Part shown: positions 17,494-26,404 of the stretch, piece by piece
Layout of the letters: every line of letters begins with the position of its first letter
How positions within the stretch are numbered: position 1 is the first letter of the stretch
Assembly: GCA_963827515.1 (NCBI GenBank)
Contig: CAWHBF010000035.1
Coordinates: 20,249-84,248, forward strand
DNA: 64,000 nucleotides
Direction: 5' to 3'
DNA from: JABFSA01 sp963827515
GTDB taxonomy: Bacteria > Acidobacteriota > Vicinamibacteria > Vicinamibacterales > UBA2999
The notes under the pieces: model-generated
The model's database searches: none
The model's input: only the letters and a program-made list of their open reading frames with translations
What the model was told of the DNA's origin: nothing
Made by a program: the position numbers and the translations under genes

Positions 17494-18119
17494 GCACGGC
17501 CGATATGGCGCGAAGCGGAGGCACGTTCATCCGAGACAACGCGTTCATGGTGGCGGCGATCGCGCTGCCGGTTCTGGTGGCTGGTCTTTTCATCCTGGCC
17601 TCTGCGGTCCCGCGGTGGACCGTTCCACCACCGTCCTACGATCTGCTCCTGAAAACAACCCGTCCGTATACTCAACCACCCGCGACGGTGCTCGTGGACT
17701 TCAACGTTCGTAACGGTCGCGTTGAGGCGACGCTGAGCCCACCCGTCCCCAACGGGTATGCGCAGCAGTGGGCGCTTCTGCTGTACGACCACGAGACGGG
17801 GAACGTCGAGGAGATTGCGATCGACCTGCCTGCGGCGATGGCCCAGGGTGAGCCGCCGAGAACAATCGTGGTCGATTCGTTGGCGGCGAGGCGGGTATCA
17901 GTTCAGACGATGGCGCCTGACGGATACGAGCTGCAGACACGTTCCAACGGGAGTCCTGGCATTGTCGGCGATCTCTTCGGGATGGGTCGGTACCGGCAGA
18001 CCGCCGCACTGGTGAATCAAGGGCGAGTCGTGGGGATCAATCTGCCGTCGCCGTACGGCGATCCGTATCAGTCTCAGGTGTACTCCGTCGGCTGGATCCT
18101 CGACGAGGGGACGCGCTGA
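17490..18119 (+). CDS. Membrane-anchored protein of unknown function
   Basis: 209 residues from TTG 17490 (TTGA overlap) or 204 from ATG 17505. One hydrophobic segment at about 19-40 (AFMVAAIALPVLVAGLFILA) would anchor it in the inner membrane with the rest outside. The soluble part is beta-rich (TVLVDFNVRNGRVEATLS, QQWALLLYDHETGNVEEIAI). I recognise no family. It sits 1 base before a DUF2157 gene, in the position often held by a small periplasmic partner of DUF2157 proteins, so the two probably work together. Confidence 0.7.
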   Translation: MSTADMARSGGTFIRDNAFMVAAIALPVLVAGLFILASAVPRWTVPPPSYDLLLKTTRPYTQPPATVLVDFNVRNGRVEATLSPPVPNGYAQQWALLLYDHETGNVEEIAIDLPAAMAQGEPPRTIVVDSLAARRVSVQTMAPDGYELQTRSNGSPGIVGDLFGMGRYRQTAALVNQGRVVGINLPSPYGDPYQSQVYSVGWILDEGTR

Positions 18120-18120
18120 G

Positions 18121-19074
18121 TTGGATGCCCGGCAGCGCGCGCTCGACGAGATCGTGACGATCGCCCGACAGCACGAGCTGTCGGCCGTGGAGATTGCGGC
18201 CGCCCTTGGGGAGCATCACGCAGCCACCGCCGAAGGCCGGCGGCGCGGCGTGATGGTGCGGGTCCTGGGATTCATCGGCGGCACGTTCGTGTTCGCCGGT
18301 GTGGGGGTGTTCATCGCCCTCCAATGGGACTCGATGAACTCGGCGGCCCGGGTGATCATCACGCTCGGGTCAGGTCTCTCGGCGTTCGTCGCCGCGGTCT
18401 TGTCCACTCGCGAGCCACGGTTCGACAAGGCCACGACCCCGCTCTTCCTCATGGCCGCGGCACTGCAGCCAACGGGAATGCTCGTCGCGTTCGACGAGTT
18501 CGGATCGGGCGGAGACTGGCGTCTGGCGAGCCTCGCAACCTGCGGCACGATGGCGCTGCAATTCGCCGGGACGTTCCGGACGATCGCCCGTTCCACGCTG
18601 CTCTTCATGTGCATCCTGTTCGGAGCGCTCTTCTGGTGGACGCTGTTCGACCTCCTCAACGCGGACGACGCGGTGGTGGCGCTCGTGATCGGCGGCAGCC
18701 TGCTGCTCGCTTCGATTGGCGTGGACCGCACGCCCCACCGCGTCATGACACCGGTGTGGTATCTCTTTGGGTCAATAGGATTCCTGTACGGCGTCTTCGA
18801 CAGCGTGGAGGGCACGCCGCTGGAGATCGGCTTTCTCATCGCGGCCGCCGGCTTCGTGTACCTGAGCGTCACTCTGCACAGCAGGACGCTGCTGTTCGTC
18901 GCGACGGCTGCCATTCTTGCCTACACCGGGTGGTTCACCAGCGAGCATTTCGCCGACTCCGTCGGCTGGCCGATCGCCCTGATCATCTTCGGGTTGCTCA
19001 TGATCGGGTTGAGCGCGCTCGCTTTCAGAATCGATCGCGACTACGTGAGGGTGTCCCCCAGGCAGACCACGTGA
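18121..19074 (+). CDS. DUF2157 integral membrane protein
   Basis: 317 residues read from TTG 18121 directly after the upstream stop; no in-frame ATG exists nearby. A soluble helical N-terminus (ALDEIVTIARQHELSAVEI) is followed by about eight to nine transmembrane helices starting at VLGFIGGTFVFAGVGVFIAL, the layout of DUF2157. The function of the family is unknown. It forms a two-gene unit with the preceding membrane-anchored protein and is followed after 82 bases by gltX. Confidence 0.78.
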   Translation: MDARQRALDEIVTIARQHELSAVEIAAALGEHHAATAEGRRRGVMVRVLGFIGGTFVFAGVGVFIALQWDSMNSAARVIITLGSGLSAFVAAVLSTREPRFDKATTPLFLMAAALQPTGMLVAFDEFGSGGDWRLASLATCGTMALQFAGTFRTIARSTLLFMCILFGALFWWTLFDLLNADDAVVALVIGGSLLLASIGVDRTPHRVMTPVWYLFGSIGFLYGVFDSVEGTPLEIGFLIAAAGFVYLSVTLHSRTLLFVATAAILAYTGWFTSEHFADSVGWPIALIIFGLLMIGLSALAFRIDRDYVRVSPRQTT

Positions 19075-19156
19075 ATAGACCCGCGTCGCGATTTTGGGGA
19101 CCCTATGCCGCCGGCACAGCACCGGTGGCTCATCGTGGTCATGGAATAATGCCGCG

Positions 19157-20617
19157 GTGGGCCCGCGCGTTCGATTCGCACCGTCGCCAACCGGCTATCT
19201 CCACGTAGGCGGCGCCCGCACGGCGCTGTTCAACTGGCTGTACGCCAGACGGCTTGGCGGCACCTTCGTGCTGCGAATCGAAGACACCGACGTCGAACGC
19301 TCCTCGACCGACATGGTCGCCGGCATCCTGGATGGCCTGCGGTGGCTCGGGCTCGACTGGGATGAAGGCCCTGGAGTTGGCGGTCCGCATGGCCCGTACT
19401 TCCAGTCGGATCGTCTCGACCGCTATCGACACGCGGCAACCCGCCTCGTGGCGGACGGCTTTGCCTACTATTGCTATTGCTCTCCCGAGCGCCTGCGCGG
19501 CGAACGCGAGCTGGCGGAACAACGTGGCGAGGCATGGCGGTACGACCGAGCCTGTCTGACGCTGCCACCGGACCGCGTCGCGGAGTTCGAGGCCGTTGGG
19601 GCTCCACGTGCGATCCGGTTCAAGGCGCCAGACACGCCCACCACCTTCGACGACGTGGTCCACGGACGAATCGAGTTCGAGGCGAACAGCATCGAGGACT
19701 TCGTCATCGTCCGCTCAGACGGACACCCGACGTACCACCTCTCGGTCGTCGTCGACGACGTGGACATGCGGATCAGCCATGTGATTCGCGGCGACGACCA
19801 CGTGTCCAATACGCCGAAACACATCCTGCTCTTCGAAGCGCTCGGAGCGACGCCGCCGGTCTTCGCGCACGTGCCGTTGATCCTGGGCGTTGACAAGAAA
19901 CGGTTGAGCAAGAGGCACGGCGCGACATCCGTGACCGAGTACCAGCGCCAGGGATATCTGTCCGACACGATGGTGAATTTTCTCGCGCTGCTGGGATGGG
20001 CGCCCGGGGGCGATCGAGAACTCATGTCCACGGCGGATCTGATTGAATCCTTTTCGCTCGAGGGGATCAGCGGCGGCAACGCCGTCTTCAACACCGAGAA
20101 GCTGGATTGGATGAACGGCCAGTACATCGCGCATCTGCCGATTGCCGATCTGGTGCGTGCTGTCGAGCCGTTCCTCTCTGAAGCTGGTCTCCTGAGCGCG
20201 ACGACTCGACCGACTGATGCTTGGCTCTCGCGTCTGCTCGAGCTGTTGCGGCCACGTGCGAAACGGTTGAGCGAGTTCGCGGAGATGGCGCGGCCGTTTC
20301 TTCGCGACACAGTCGACTACGAGCCCGAAGCCCTCGAGAAGCACGTGTCTGCCCCGGAGTCCGGCGGCCATCTCGCGGCACTGGCTGAAGCGCTGCGAAA
20401 GGTGGACCCTTTCGATGAGCCCAGCGTGGAAGTTGCGGTGCGCGCTGCGGCCGTCGAACGCGGGGTGAAGGCAGGTGCACTGATCCACCTGGCCCGGGTG
20501 GCCGCGACCGGCCGGACGACGAGCCCAGGCATCTTCGAGGTGCTCGTCCTGCTCGGGCGTGAGCGCAGCATCGAGCGTCTCGAGCGGCTGGGCGCCTTCC
20601 TGACCGCAGCGACGTAG
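19157..20617 (+). CDS. gltX: Glutamyl-tRNA synthetase
   Basis: Class I synthetase that charges tRNA-Glu. The start is GTG 19157 (VGPRVRFAPSPTGYLHVGG), matching the usual N-terminus; the longer frame upstream has no family resemblance. The HIGH-like motif is HVGG within PTGYLHVGG and the KMSKS-like motif is KRLSKRHG. A zinc-ribbon CYC plus a later YDRAC is present. At 486 residues it has the normal length, including the C-terminal anticodon-binding helices. A tRNA-Gln gene lies 96 bases downstream. Whether the enzyme is discriminating or also charges tRNA-Gln cannot be decided by eye. Confidence 0.96.
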   Translation: MGPRVRFAPSPTGYLHVGGARTALFNWLYARRLGGTFVLRIEDTDVERSSTDMVAGILDGLRWLGLDWDEGPGVGGPHGPYFQSDRLDRYRHAATRLVADGFAYYCYCSPERLRGERELAEQRGEAWRYDRACLTLPPDRVAEFEAVGAPRAIRFKAPDTPTTFDDVVHGRIEFEANSIEDFVIVRSDGHPTYHLSVVVDDVDMRISHVIRGDDHVSNTPKHILLFEALGATPPVFAHVPLILGVDKKRLSKRHGATSVTEYQRQGYLSDTMVNFLALLGWAPGGDRELMSTADLIESFSLEGISGGNAVFNTEKLDWMNGQYIAHLPIADLVRAVEPFLSEAGLLSATTRPTDAWLSRLLELLRPRAKRLSEFAEMARPFLRDTVDYEPEALEKHVSAPESGGHLAALAEALRKVDPFDEPSVEVAVRAAAVERGVKAGALIHLARVAATGRTTSPGIFEVLVLLGRERSIERLERLGAFLTAAT

Positions 20618-20713
20618 AGCTGGCGGCGCCCCGGGACGGCGCGTTTGCGCCTGGCCGCGCGTTGTCGGTAGAATCGGAGGTTCCTGCCTCTGGTTTCTTT
20701 GCAGACCGCGCAC

Positions 20714-20787
20714 TGGGAGGTCGTTCAACGGTAGGACACCACGCTCTGGACGTGGTTATCGGGGTTCGAATCCCTGCCTCCCAGCCA
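20714..20787 (+). tRNA. tRNA-Gln (anticodon CTG)
   Basis: Full cloverleaf by hand folding: acceptor TGGGAGG pairs with CCTCCCA, D-stem GTTC/GGAC, anticodon stem CCACG/CGTGG around loop CTCTGGA (anticodon CTG), T-stem CGGGG/CCCTG with loop TTCGAAT, discriminator G and encoded CCA at 20785-20787. Its last 21 bases recur downstream, marking it as an integration target. Confidence 0.95.
20767..20787 (+). repeat. tRNA 3'-end copy 1 (attachment core inside tRNA-Gln)
   Basis: The T-loop to CCA portion of tRNA-Gln. It is repeated identically over 21 bases at 20875-20895 and over 18 bases at 22388-22405, all in the same orientation, the usual picture of attachment cores left by a tRNA-targeting tyrosine recombinase. 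Confidence 0.8.
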
Positions 20788-20874
20788 ACTTCGCTCGCTC
20801 CTCTCTCGCTCGTTGTCTGCTCGGCCCGGCTTCAGTCACATCGCAACTCGGCTTCGCCTCGTTGCGAATGGGCG

Positions 20875-20895
20875 CGAATCCCTGCCTCCCAGCCA
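20875..20895 (+). repeat. tRNA 3'-end copy 2 (attachment site candidate)
   Basis: Identical over 21 bases to the tRNA-Gln 3' end (20767-20787). It lies just before the stop of the minus-strand recombinase gene. The 87 bases between copies 1 and 2 contain no gene. Confidence 0.8.
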
Positions 20896-20914
20896 CTTAT
20901 CTTGTTCTAGTCGT

Positions 20915-21562
20915 TCAACTTATTTTCGCCGCTTCGACCGTTTCCACTATTTCGCCACGTTCAGCGGCTGGAATCGGCTGCTCTAATAACCGAATAGCTG
21001 ACTCCCGCGCTGCCGGACTCAAGTGCATATACCGCTGCGTCATCGTCAGGTCTTGATGCCCAAGGAGCTCCTGAATTGCCTTCCCGGGCGCGCCCCGCAT
21101 CGCCAAAAACGAGGAAAACGAGTGCCGCAGAATGTGGACGCCAGTCGGAAGTCCCGCCCGCCTCGCGGCATACCGGACCCGAGACCATGCTCCCTGCCGT
21201 GTCAACGGTGTCCCGTCGTCCTTGCACAACACCCTCGGACTACGAAGATGCCGGTGCTCCCGGAGAGCAGCGGCGAGCCGTTGGGTCATCTCCACACGAC
21301 GAATCCGACTGTTCTTCGGTGCGGTGAGTTGTCCACGCCAATCTGAGTAGCGCACACAAATCTGCCCTCGGGCAAAATCGACGTCGTTCCAGTGAAGCGC
21401 CACAATCTCGCCGACGCGAAGTCCAGCATCTCCACCGAGTAGGGCGATCAAAAGGGTGCGGGGATCGATGAATTGAGCCGCACCTCGAAGCCGCTCGTAG
21501 TCCACGAAACGGTGGAGTGCAAGAGATTCAGGACGAGAACCGTATCCTGAGAGACCGTGCAA
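20915..21562 (-). CDS. Tyrosine recombinase/integrase (catalytic domain, probably 5' truncated)
   Basis: 215 residues covering the phage-integrase catalytic domain. The active-site set is visible: Arg in GLRVGEIVALHW, Lys in APKNSRIRRVE, HxLRH in VHILRHSFSSFLA, a further His in ELLGHQDLTMTQ and the nucleophile Tyr in RYMHLSP. No ATG precedes the domain; reading begins at TTG 21562, and about 14 further in-frame codons (TLATLRNRASLLLLL) extend to a stop. The SAM-like core-binding domain is missing. Located beside tRNA-Gln attachment copies, it probably mediated the integration. Confidence 0.8.
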   Translation of the reverse strand: MHGLSGYGSRPESLALHRFVDYERLRGAAQFIDPRTLLIALLGGDAGLRVGEIVALHWNDVDFARGQICVRYSDWRGQLTAPKNSRIRRVEMTQRLAAALREHRHLRSPRVLCKDDGTPLTRQGAWSRVRYAARRAGLPTGVHILRHSFSSFLAMRGAPGKAIQELLGHQDLTMTQRYMHLSPAARESAIRLLEQPIPAAERGEIVETVEAAKIS

Positions 21563-21627
21563 GAGAAGCAGAAGAGAAGCTCGGTTTCGCAGGGTCGCTA
21601 GAGTTTAGGGCGCCCTTTTATCTATAA

Positions 21628-21789
21628 AAGGAAGATCCAACTCCCTTCTGCGCGAGATGTTGGGAAGTCGATCGCCGTGCGGTGCACCTAAAGGAAGACT
21701 GGAATGGCCGACGTTGGGAGTGCTACCAGTGCGGTAAGGTCTACCTCGTTGGTGGCACCGCGTCACCAAAGGCGGCCTTGAAGGTCTAA
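21628..21789 (+). pseudogene. Zinc-ribbon protein C-terminal fragment
   Basis: An open stretch of 53 codons with no start codon (the frame opens right after a TAA) reads PTPFCARCWEVDRRAVHL, later WECYQCGKVYLVGG. The two CxxC pairs about 24 residues apart form a typical zinc ribbon. Spacing and composition look coding, so this is probably the surviving end of a small zinc-ribbon gene carried by the element. Confidence 0.45.
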
Positions 21790-21849
21790 TGAGTACAGTT
21801 TGAGCCGGATCCGCGTTGACAGTGGACCGCAGGGAGTCAGCAGTGTTAG

Positions 21850-22047
21850 TCAGGGCTTTTTGACCCACCCTCCAAGAAACCATACATACCCTTTGCGCTC
21901 CATCTCGTCTGCTTGCTGTTGCGCGTAAAGCTGGATAAGTCTCTCGGCTCGCCCTGTTGTTATGTGATCCCATAATGCCCACAGTTTGAAGAGCAGCACA
22001 AGGCCAAGCACAAGTCCGAGAGCAATCGTGACGATCTGGATGACCAT
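21850..22047 (-). CDS. Small membrane protein of unknown function
   Basis: 65 residues: one hydrophobic helix (about 3-24, IVTIALGLVLGLVLLFKLWA) and an amphipathic charged part (ERLIQLYAQQQADEMERKGY). No strong ribosome site precedes the ATG and I recognise no family. Lower GC than its surroundings, in keeping with cargo of the integrative element. Confidence 0.45.
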   Translation of the reverse strand: MVIQIVTIALGLVLGLVLLFKLWALWDHITTGRAERLIQLYAQQQADEMERKGYVWFLGGWVKKP

Positions 22048-22387
22048 TGGTTTGGCTACTCGATATGCTCCGTCATCACTTGGCCCACACTTGCCGCGTC
22101 GCCAGTAACTCTAGCCTAAACGGTCGTAATTGTTGTAAAAGCGAGGTCCGCCAAATCCCGTAGTATCTCCAGAAGTCGTTGACCCAGTGAAGCGCCCCGC
22201 GACGGCTGTATCCAGTCTGCAAACCTCCATCTCCGGTTCAAATCTGACGGCGCCTCCACACTCCTATCAGATCGCCGACGTCTTCGTCGCTCGTCGCTCG
22301 CGTTTACCTCAGCCACTTGACCCATACTTGCCACGCGAGATGACACGGGAACCCATAATATGGCCTGAGGATTACTCGAACGTGCTT

Positions 22388-22405
22388 ATCCCTGCCTCCC
22401 AGCCA
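22388..22405 (+). repeat. tRNA 3'-end copy 3 (distal attachment site candidate)
   Basis: 18 bases, ATCCCTGCCTCCCAGCCA, identical to the tRNA-Gln 3' end. Together with copies 1 and 2 it brackets the recombinase gene and its small neighbours. Confidence 0.78.
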
Positions 22406-22416
22406 CGAAATTAGCC

Positions 22417-22466
22417 CTGTGTTTTTAACGACTTACAGCACAGGGTGATTTCACTGTAGAACTTTT
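22417..22466. repeat. Intergenic repeat, copy 1
   Basis: About 50 bases just outside the distal tRNA copy contain AGGGTGATTTCAC then TAGAACT, preceded by GTTTTTAACG. A clearly related block with the same order and spacing occurs at about 38031-38078. Neither overlaps a gene. Origin unknown. Confidence 0.4.
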
Positions 22467-22574
22467 CGACCGAGCGATACTCGTCACGCGCCAGGATCCG
22501 CACCGTTGCTGGGTGCCGCGATACGGTTGCACGAGCGTCTGGTAGCCGGCCGCTCGCCGACGCGCGCGCCATGC

Positions 22575-22740
22575 TCAGAACTCGATCATCACTTTGATGG
22601 CTTCGCGTTCGTTCATCGCACGATAGCCATCGGGGACGCCGTCGATATTTGTGGTGCGGTCGAACACGAGTCCGGCTCGATTCGGCCTTCCAGTAAGTCG
22701 GGCAGGAGCTCGTGCAGGTAAGCACGAACCGGCGCCGGGC
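22575..22740 (-). pseudogene. Zn-dependent alcohol dehydrogenase, C-terminal remnant
   Basis: The minus strand ends in TTNIDGVPDGYRAMNEREAI then KVMIEF and stop, the hallmark C-terminus of medium-chain zinc alcohol dehydrogenases. About 18 codons upstream the homology continues in another frame (YLHELLPDLLEGRIEPD), so a frameshift lies near 22670. Nothing further upstream is recognisable because the lectin piece begins there on the other strand: the gene is both truncated and shifted. Confidence 0.7.
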
Positions 22741-22744
22741 CCCC

Positions 22745-23007
22745 GGCGATTGGCCCTGCAGATTGACGGCAATCTGGTTTTCTACGACGACGAGCTCGGG
22801 GTCGCGCTATGGTCGGCGGGCACGCAGGGAAGCGCTGCAGGTCAGGCGCTGATGCAGAACGACGGTAACTTTGTCGTCTACGACGCTGGCGGCGTGGCAC
22901 TCTGGTCGACGGGAACCGTCGGGAACCCGGGCGCACGCTCGGCTATCCAGGATGATGGCAACCTCGTCGTGTACCGGGCCGACGGACAAGCATTGTGGGC
23001 GCGATAG
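22745..23007 (+). pseudogene. Bulb-type (GNA-like) lectin domain, 5' truncated
   Basis: Three tandem mannose-lectin motifs of the form QxDxNxVxY are visible: QIDGNLVFY, QNDGNFVVY and QDDGNLVVY, each followed by a variant of ALWSTGT. That is one complete bulb-lectin domain. The open frame extends back to 22651, but those codons are antisense to the alcohol dehydrogenase remnant and have no signal peptide, so the real 5' end was probably lost at the junction around 22740. The stop at 23007 looks natural. Confidence 0.65.
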
Positions 23008-23103
23008 TTTTGCCTCCCGTCATCGCGGCAGCTACAGGTACTGGACTTAGGCCGCCAGCGACATCCGAGGTGGCGCCGTTGATCCTCTCCCGAGGCTTTT
23101 CTG

Positions 23104-24191
23104 TCAGGAACGCCGGTCCACGCTTGTGGCCGCCAGTCGTGCCCTGCGGCTCACGGACTCCGCGGCCCATCGCGCGCGATTGATACTACCAAGTGGACGG
23201 CGATCGGGAGTGCCACTCTGGGTGACGTCGATAAACATGGCCTCGCAGGTAGCAGCGGGCAGGTGCGACGCCGCCACGAGCGTGAGCCGTCCGACGACGT
23301 GGAAGGGCGCCTGGGCCTCGTTCCATTCGACGCTGGCGTTCTCGATCCAGAAGCTGGCTTTCTGCGGTTTTCCGCGGAAGGTCATTCGGTTCGTATCCAG
23401 GAACTGCAGCGCAAAGTCGAACGCGCTCGTTTCAGGGTCTTCATTGACATGACGCGCGAGCTCGTCGGCCAGGACGTCGGCGCCGCTTCCGATGGCACGG
23501 GCCGCATTGCGAGGCCGAGGAATGGCCGAGGTACTTCACCGCGTCGCCTGGTCCGTGGAGAAACGGTACGGTGCTCCAGTAGCGCGTCTGTTGGTATGGT
23601 TGCACCGGACAGCGCTGTTGTTGGATTCCAAGCTTGTACAGTCTTGGCAAGCCCGTACATGTCCCTGAACGAGAGGCCAAGAAAAGCGTTCAGTTTTTCC
23701 GTGGCGTTCGCGGCGGCGCGAATCTTCAGCACCGTCGCAAACGCATGCGAGTCGTTGATAGGAAAGGTCGGTGCGTTGTTCATTGAAAAGTCCTGGCGTG
23801 TGGGGGTTGCAGTCAGGACGCCAGCCGGAACGTCAACGGCAAACGAGAGCGCGCGGACATCGCGCTTGGAATCCGCGAATACGCTCGACGCGCCGTTTGC
23901 GAAACGCACCACGGCACCGTACACGCCGGGTTTCGCGAAAATGCCTCGTGCAAGGCGTTCCACCATTGCGGAATCTCTAACTGTACGCGCCAGGTCTAAG
24001 ACTTCGAAAGTGGCGCGTACGCACACGCCCTTGGCGTGGGTGCCACGGGCAAGCGGCCGCTTCTGCCTGGCCGCAGACATCGCCTGGATGGCGAGGATTC
24101 CCTTCACAATATCGGCAATGTCGACGTCTTCCGTCGGGAGCTTCTCCTCGAAGTTCGTGTCGATCACGTGACGTCCGACAGTGTGCTGCAC
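23104..24191 (-). pseudogene. Catalase-family heme protein, frame-disrupted
   Basis: From GTG 24191 the frame reads a catalase-like heme protein: FEVLDLARTVRDSAMVERL, KPGVYGAVVRFANGASSVF and DVRALSFAVDVPAG correspond to the distal heme-pocket strands of small catalase-related proteins. After LGLSFRDMYGLAKTVQAWNP the homology moves to a second frame (RYWSTVPFLHGPGDAVKYL) and then a third (RGKPQKASFWIENASVEWNE), ending at 23104. At least two indels are needed. It is the last gene of a minus-strand set with the DyP peroxidase. Confidence 0.7.
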
Positions 24192-24215
24192 GTGGGCTTG
24201 GTCAGCGGGTGAGTC

Positions 24216-25584
24216 TTATCCCGCAGCAAGATGCCTTATCCCGGTGATGCTCGGCAGGAAGCCATAGGCGGCTCCCCGCGTCGTGACGAACTGGGGAAAT
24301 CCGGTGACGACGATCGGCCGCTCGCCCGCTCGTGGAATGACGAACCGATTGTCGGCGTCGGCGTTGGTGCCGAGTGACACATCGCGTGTGCCACTGATGC
24401 CCGGCGCGAAGTCACCCTTGTTGACCCAGTCCTGCATGATGAACTCGAATTGGTCCTTCAGGCTGACGCCGATGAACAGCCCGACCAGCCCACGCTCGAG
24501 CCCGTCGTCGGGATGCGAGAGGTCGAAGGGAGGCCCGTACGGGAGCCCGCGCCTGACGATTCTGTGTTTGAGTCCACTGCCCCCGGCAACCGAGGCATGC
24601 CGCGGGTTCATGCGGCGGATATGCGACCGATAGGACAGCGGGTGCCCTTGCGATCGTCGAATGCGTCAGGATTGGCCGGCGTGGGGACGTAATCGAAGGT
24701 GTTCAACTGTTCGGGCGCGATCGGCGGACTCGGGCGTGTCCGTATCGGGCGAGAGCGAAAGCGGCACGCCGTTGCGCCAGCGCCCGCAGAGCTTCGCCGC
24801 GAGGAGCTCGCCCGAGATTCCATAGCGATCCGGCGCCTCCGCGAGGAAGCGCTCGAAGGCCGCGCAGTCCTGCTCGAGAATCCGCAAGCGCCACGAAGCT
24901 GCCGTTGCGCCCGAGATCGTCTGGCTGCGGGACCGGATACGTGAAGTCTTGGAACTGGCTGGGATGGCCGAGCACAAATTCACCGGCCGGAGCAGGTGGG
25001 AGGCGATCGGGAACCAGGCCGGGCAGTCCTCCCTCGATCGTCGGCTGGGGAAAGCCGTCGCGATACCCGAAATGGGCGAGGTTACCCGGCAGGGCATCGC
25101 CGTCCTGGCAGAACCGCTCTGACGAGCCCGTTTCCGCGAAGCTGCGAGCGCCAGTATTCGAGTCACCTGCTCGCGCAATGCCGCGCTTTGGGCGAACAGC
25201 AGCAGGAGGATGTGCACGCCGCGGATCGGCGAGGCCTCCCTTCCAGGTCGACGGGGCGCTCGGGCCCGAATCGCCCACTTGGTTGGCGCGGGCCACCGCG
25301 CCCACCGCGAACTCCGACGGGAAGGTCTGCAGCGACGCGGCTGGCACCTGCAGGGCCTCGAGCCCCTCGTACGTGATGGCGATGTTGACGCAGTACTCGG
25401 GTTTGTCGGCCCATTGCGCGGCGGTCGTCATCTGGGGGATGCCGGCTTCCTGGCTCGACCATCGCGCCCAGACTCGTACGCGCGCGGACGGGGTCGACCA
25501 CGGCAGGACGAACACACGAAGGGTCGGCATCATGTAGCTCCGCAAGATGAACCCCTGGATGTCGTCAAGTCTGAGGGCGGTCAT
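24216..25584 (-). pseudogene. DyP-type peroxidase, frame-disrupted
   Basis: Starts at ATG 25584 (MTALRLDDIQGFILRSY). Family landmarks lie in different frames: the GxxDG motif in HFGYRDGFPQPTIEG, whose Asp is the distal acid; the heme-ligand region SHIRRMNPRHAS; and RIVRRGLPYG with the conserved Arg. The C-terminus FEFIMQDWVNKGDF to the stop at 24216 is typical. Between them I count at least four frame changes, near 25230, 25140, 24900-24840 and 24690. All key residues survive, so consensus errors are as likely as decay. Heme-dependent dye or lignin-like oxidation is the family role. Confidence 0.78.
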
Positions 25585-25627
25585 GGCAAGTCGGAGAGCC
25601 CGGGAGGTACGCGGCGAGGGACTGGAT

Positions 25628-26092
25628 TCAGGCTTGGTCCTCCAGCGCCGCCATGATGGTCACGACCGTCGCGGTCGGATAGGCGCTGTAGAAGGGCTCG
25701 AGGCCCCGGAGATCGTTGGCCCTCACGTAATCCAGGAAAGCCTGCCGGTGCTGCTGAACGGGACAGGGGGCGCCCCGTCCATGAGCTGAAGCACGGCGTT
25801 GAACACGTCGCCGATCTCGTCGATGAATTCGTTGATGTAATCGTCGAACGAGCCATCGTAGGTCGTGATCACCGCCAGCTTCGTCTTGCTCGAGGAACAC
25901 AAACCGCGCGAAATGCGCCGTCTTGAGTTTGTCCAGCGCGCGCCAGATCGGATTCTTGTCGGGCGGGGCGCGCCTGAATACGGTGCAGCAGCGCCTCGAT
26001 ATGATCGCCCGCTTCCGCGTCCTTGATGCGCATGACAGCGTGAGCGGGCTTTGCACCGCGGGTGGCCTCGGGCTAGGGGCTTCAGGAGTCAT
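25628..26092 (-). pseudogene. Unknown protein upstream of DyP peroxidase, frame-disrupted
   Basis: Pieces in three frames join into one plausible protein of about 155 residues: MTPEAPSPRP, then HAVMRIKDAEAGDHIEALLH, then LDKLKTAHFARFVFLEQ, then YDGSFDDYINEFIDEIGDVF, and finally DYVRANDLRGLEPFYSAYP to the stop. I recognise no named family; the same kind of protein is plausible as a partner of DyP and catalase-like genes. It lies 44 bases before the peroxidase start, so the three genes likely form one transcript. Confidence 0.5.
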
Positions 26093-26404
26093 TGGATAGC
26101 ATTCCGTCCGAAGATTCCCGGGAGAGGTCGTCGGCCCGGTCGTGGCCGCCGTGACGCCACAGATTATCAGAACTCGCACAGGGCGGGGCGGCCACCGACG
26201 TTCCGGATCGGGCGCTCCGCGCATCACGCACCTCCGACTGTTCTGCGGCGCTTAATCTGGCCGGCTGGCGGGCTATACTCACTCCATCCAGAAGGCCAGC
26301 AAGGGTGCTCCAAGCCTGTTCAATGCACGACGCTTGGACACATGGGCCGTGACCGGCCGCAGGGCGCGGAAGCGACTCGGGTCTCGTCGTGTTGAAATGG
26401 AAGC
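26093..26404. other. Intergenic, no recognisable gene
   Basis: 312 bases between the divergent DyP set and the patatin gene. No domain resemblance in any frame; it must hold promoters for both directions. Confidence 0.4.

Larger units (their letters stand above)
20875..22405. mobile_element. Mini integrative element at tRNA-Gln
   Basis: About 1.5 kb bounded by copies of the tRNA-Gln 3' end. It contains a minus-strand tyrosine recombinase next to the tRNA-proximal boundary, a zinc-ribbon gene fragment and a small membrane protein. By eye it is more AT-rich than its surroundings. The recombinase lacks an N-terminal domain, so this is more likely a remnant of a larger element, or a satellite mobilised in trans, than an autonomous island. 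Confidence 0.65.

Noticed and set aside
20788..20874. A second tRNA gene next to tRNA-Gln
   Set aside because: Only the 3' part (T-loop to CCA) is repeated; no acceptor, D-arm or anticodon arm precedes it.
22116..22346. 76-codon minus-strand frame within the integrative element, Arg-rich with a hydrophobic tail
   Set aside because: No ribosome site, no homology I recognise, strongly biased composition; not enough to call a gene.
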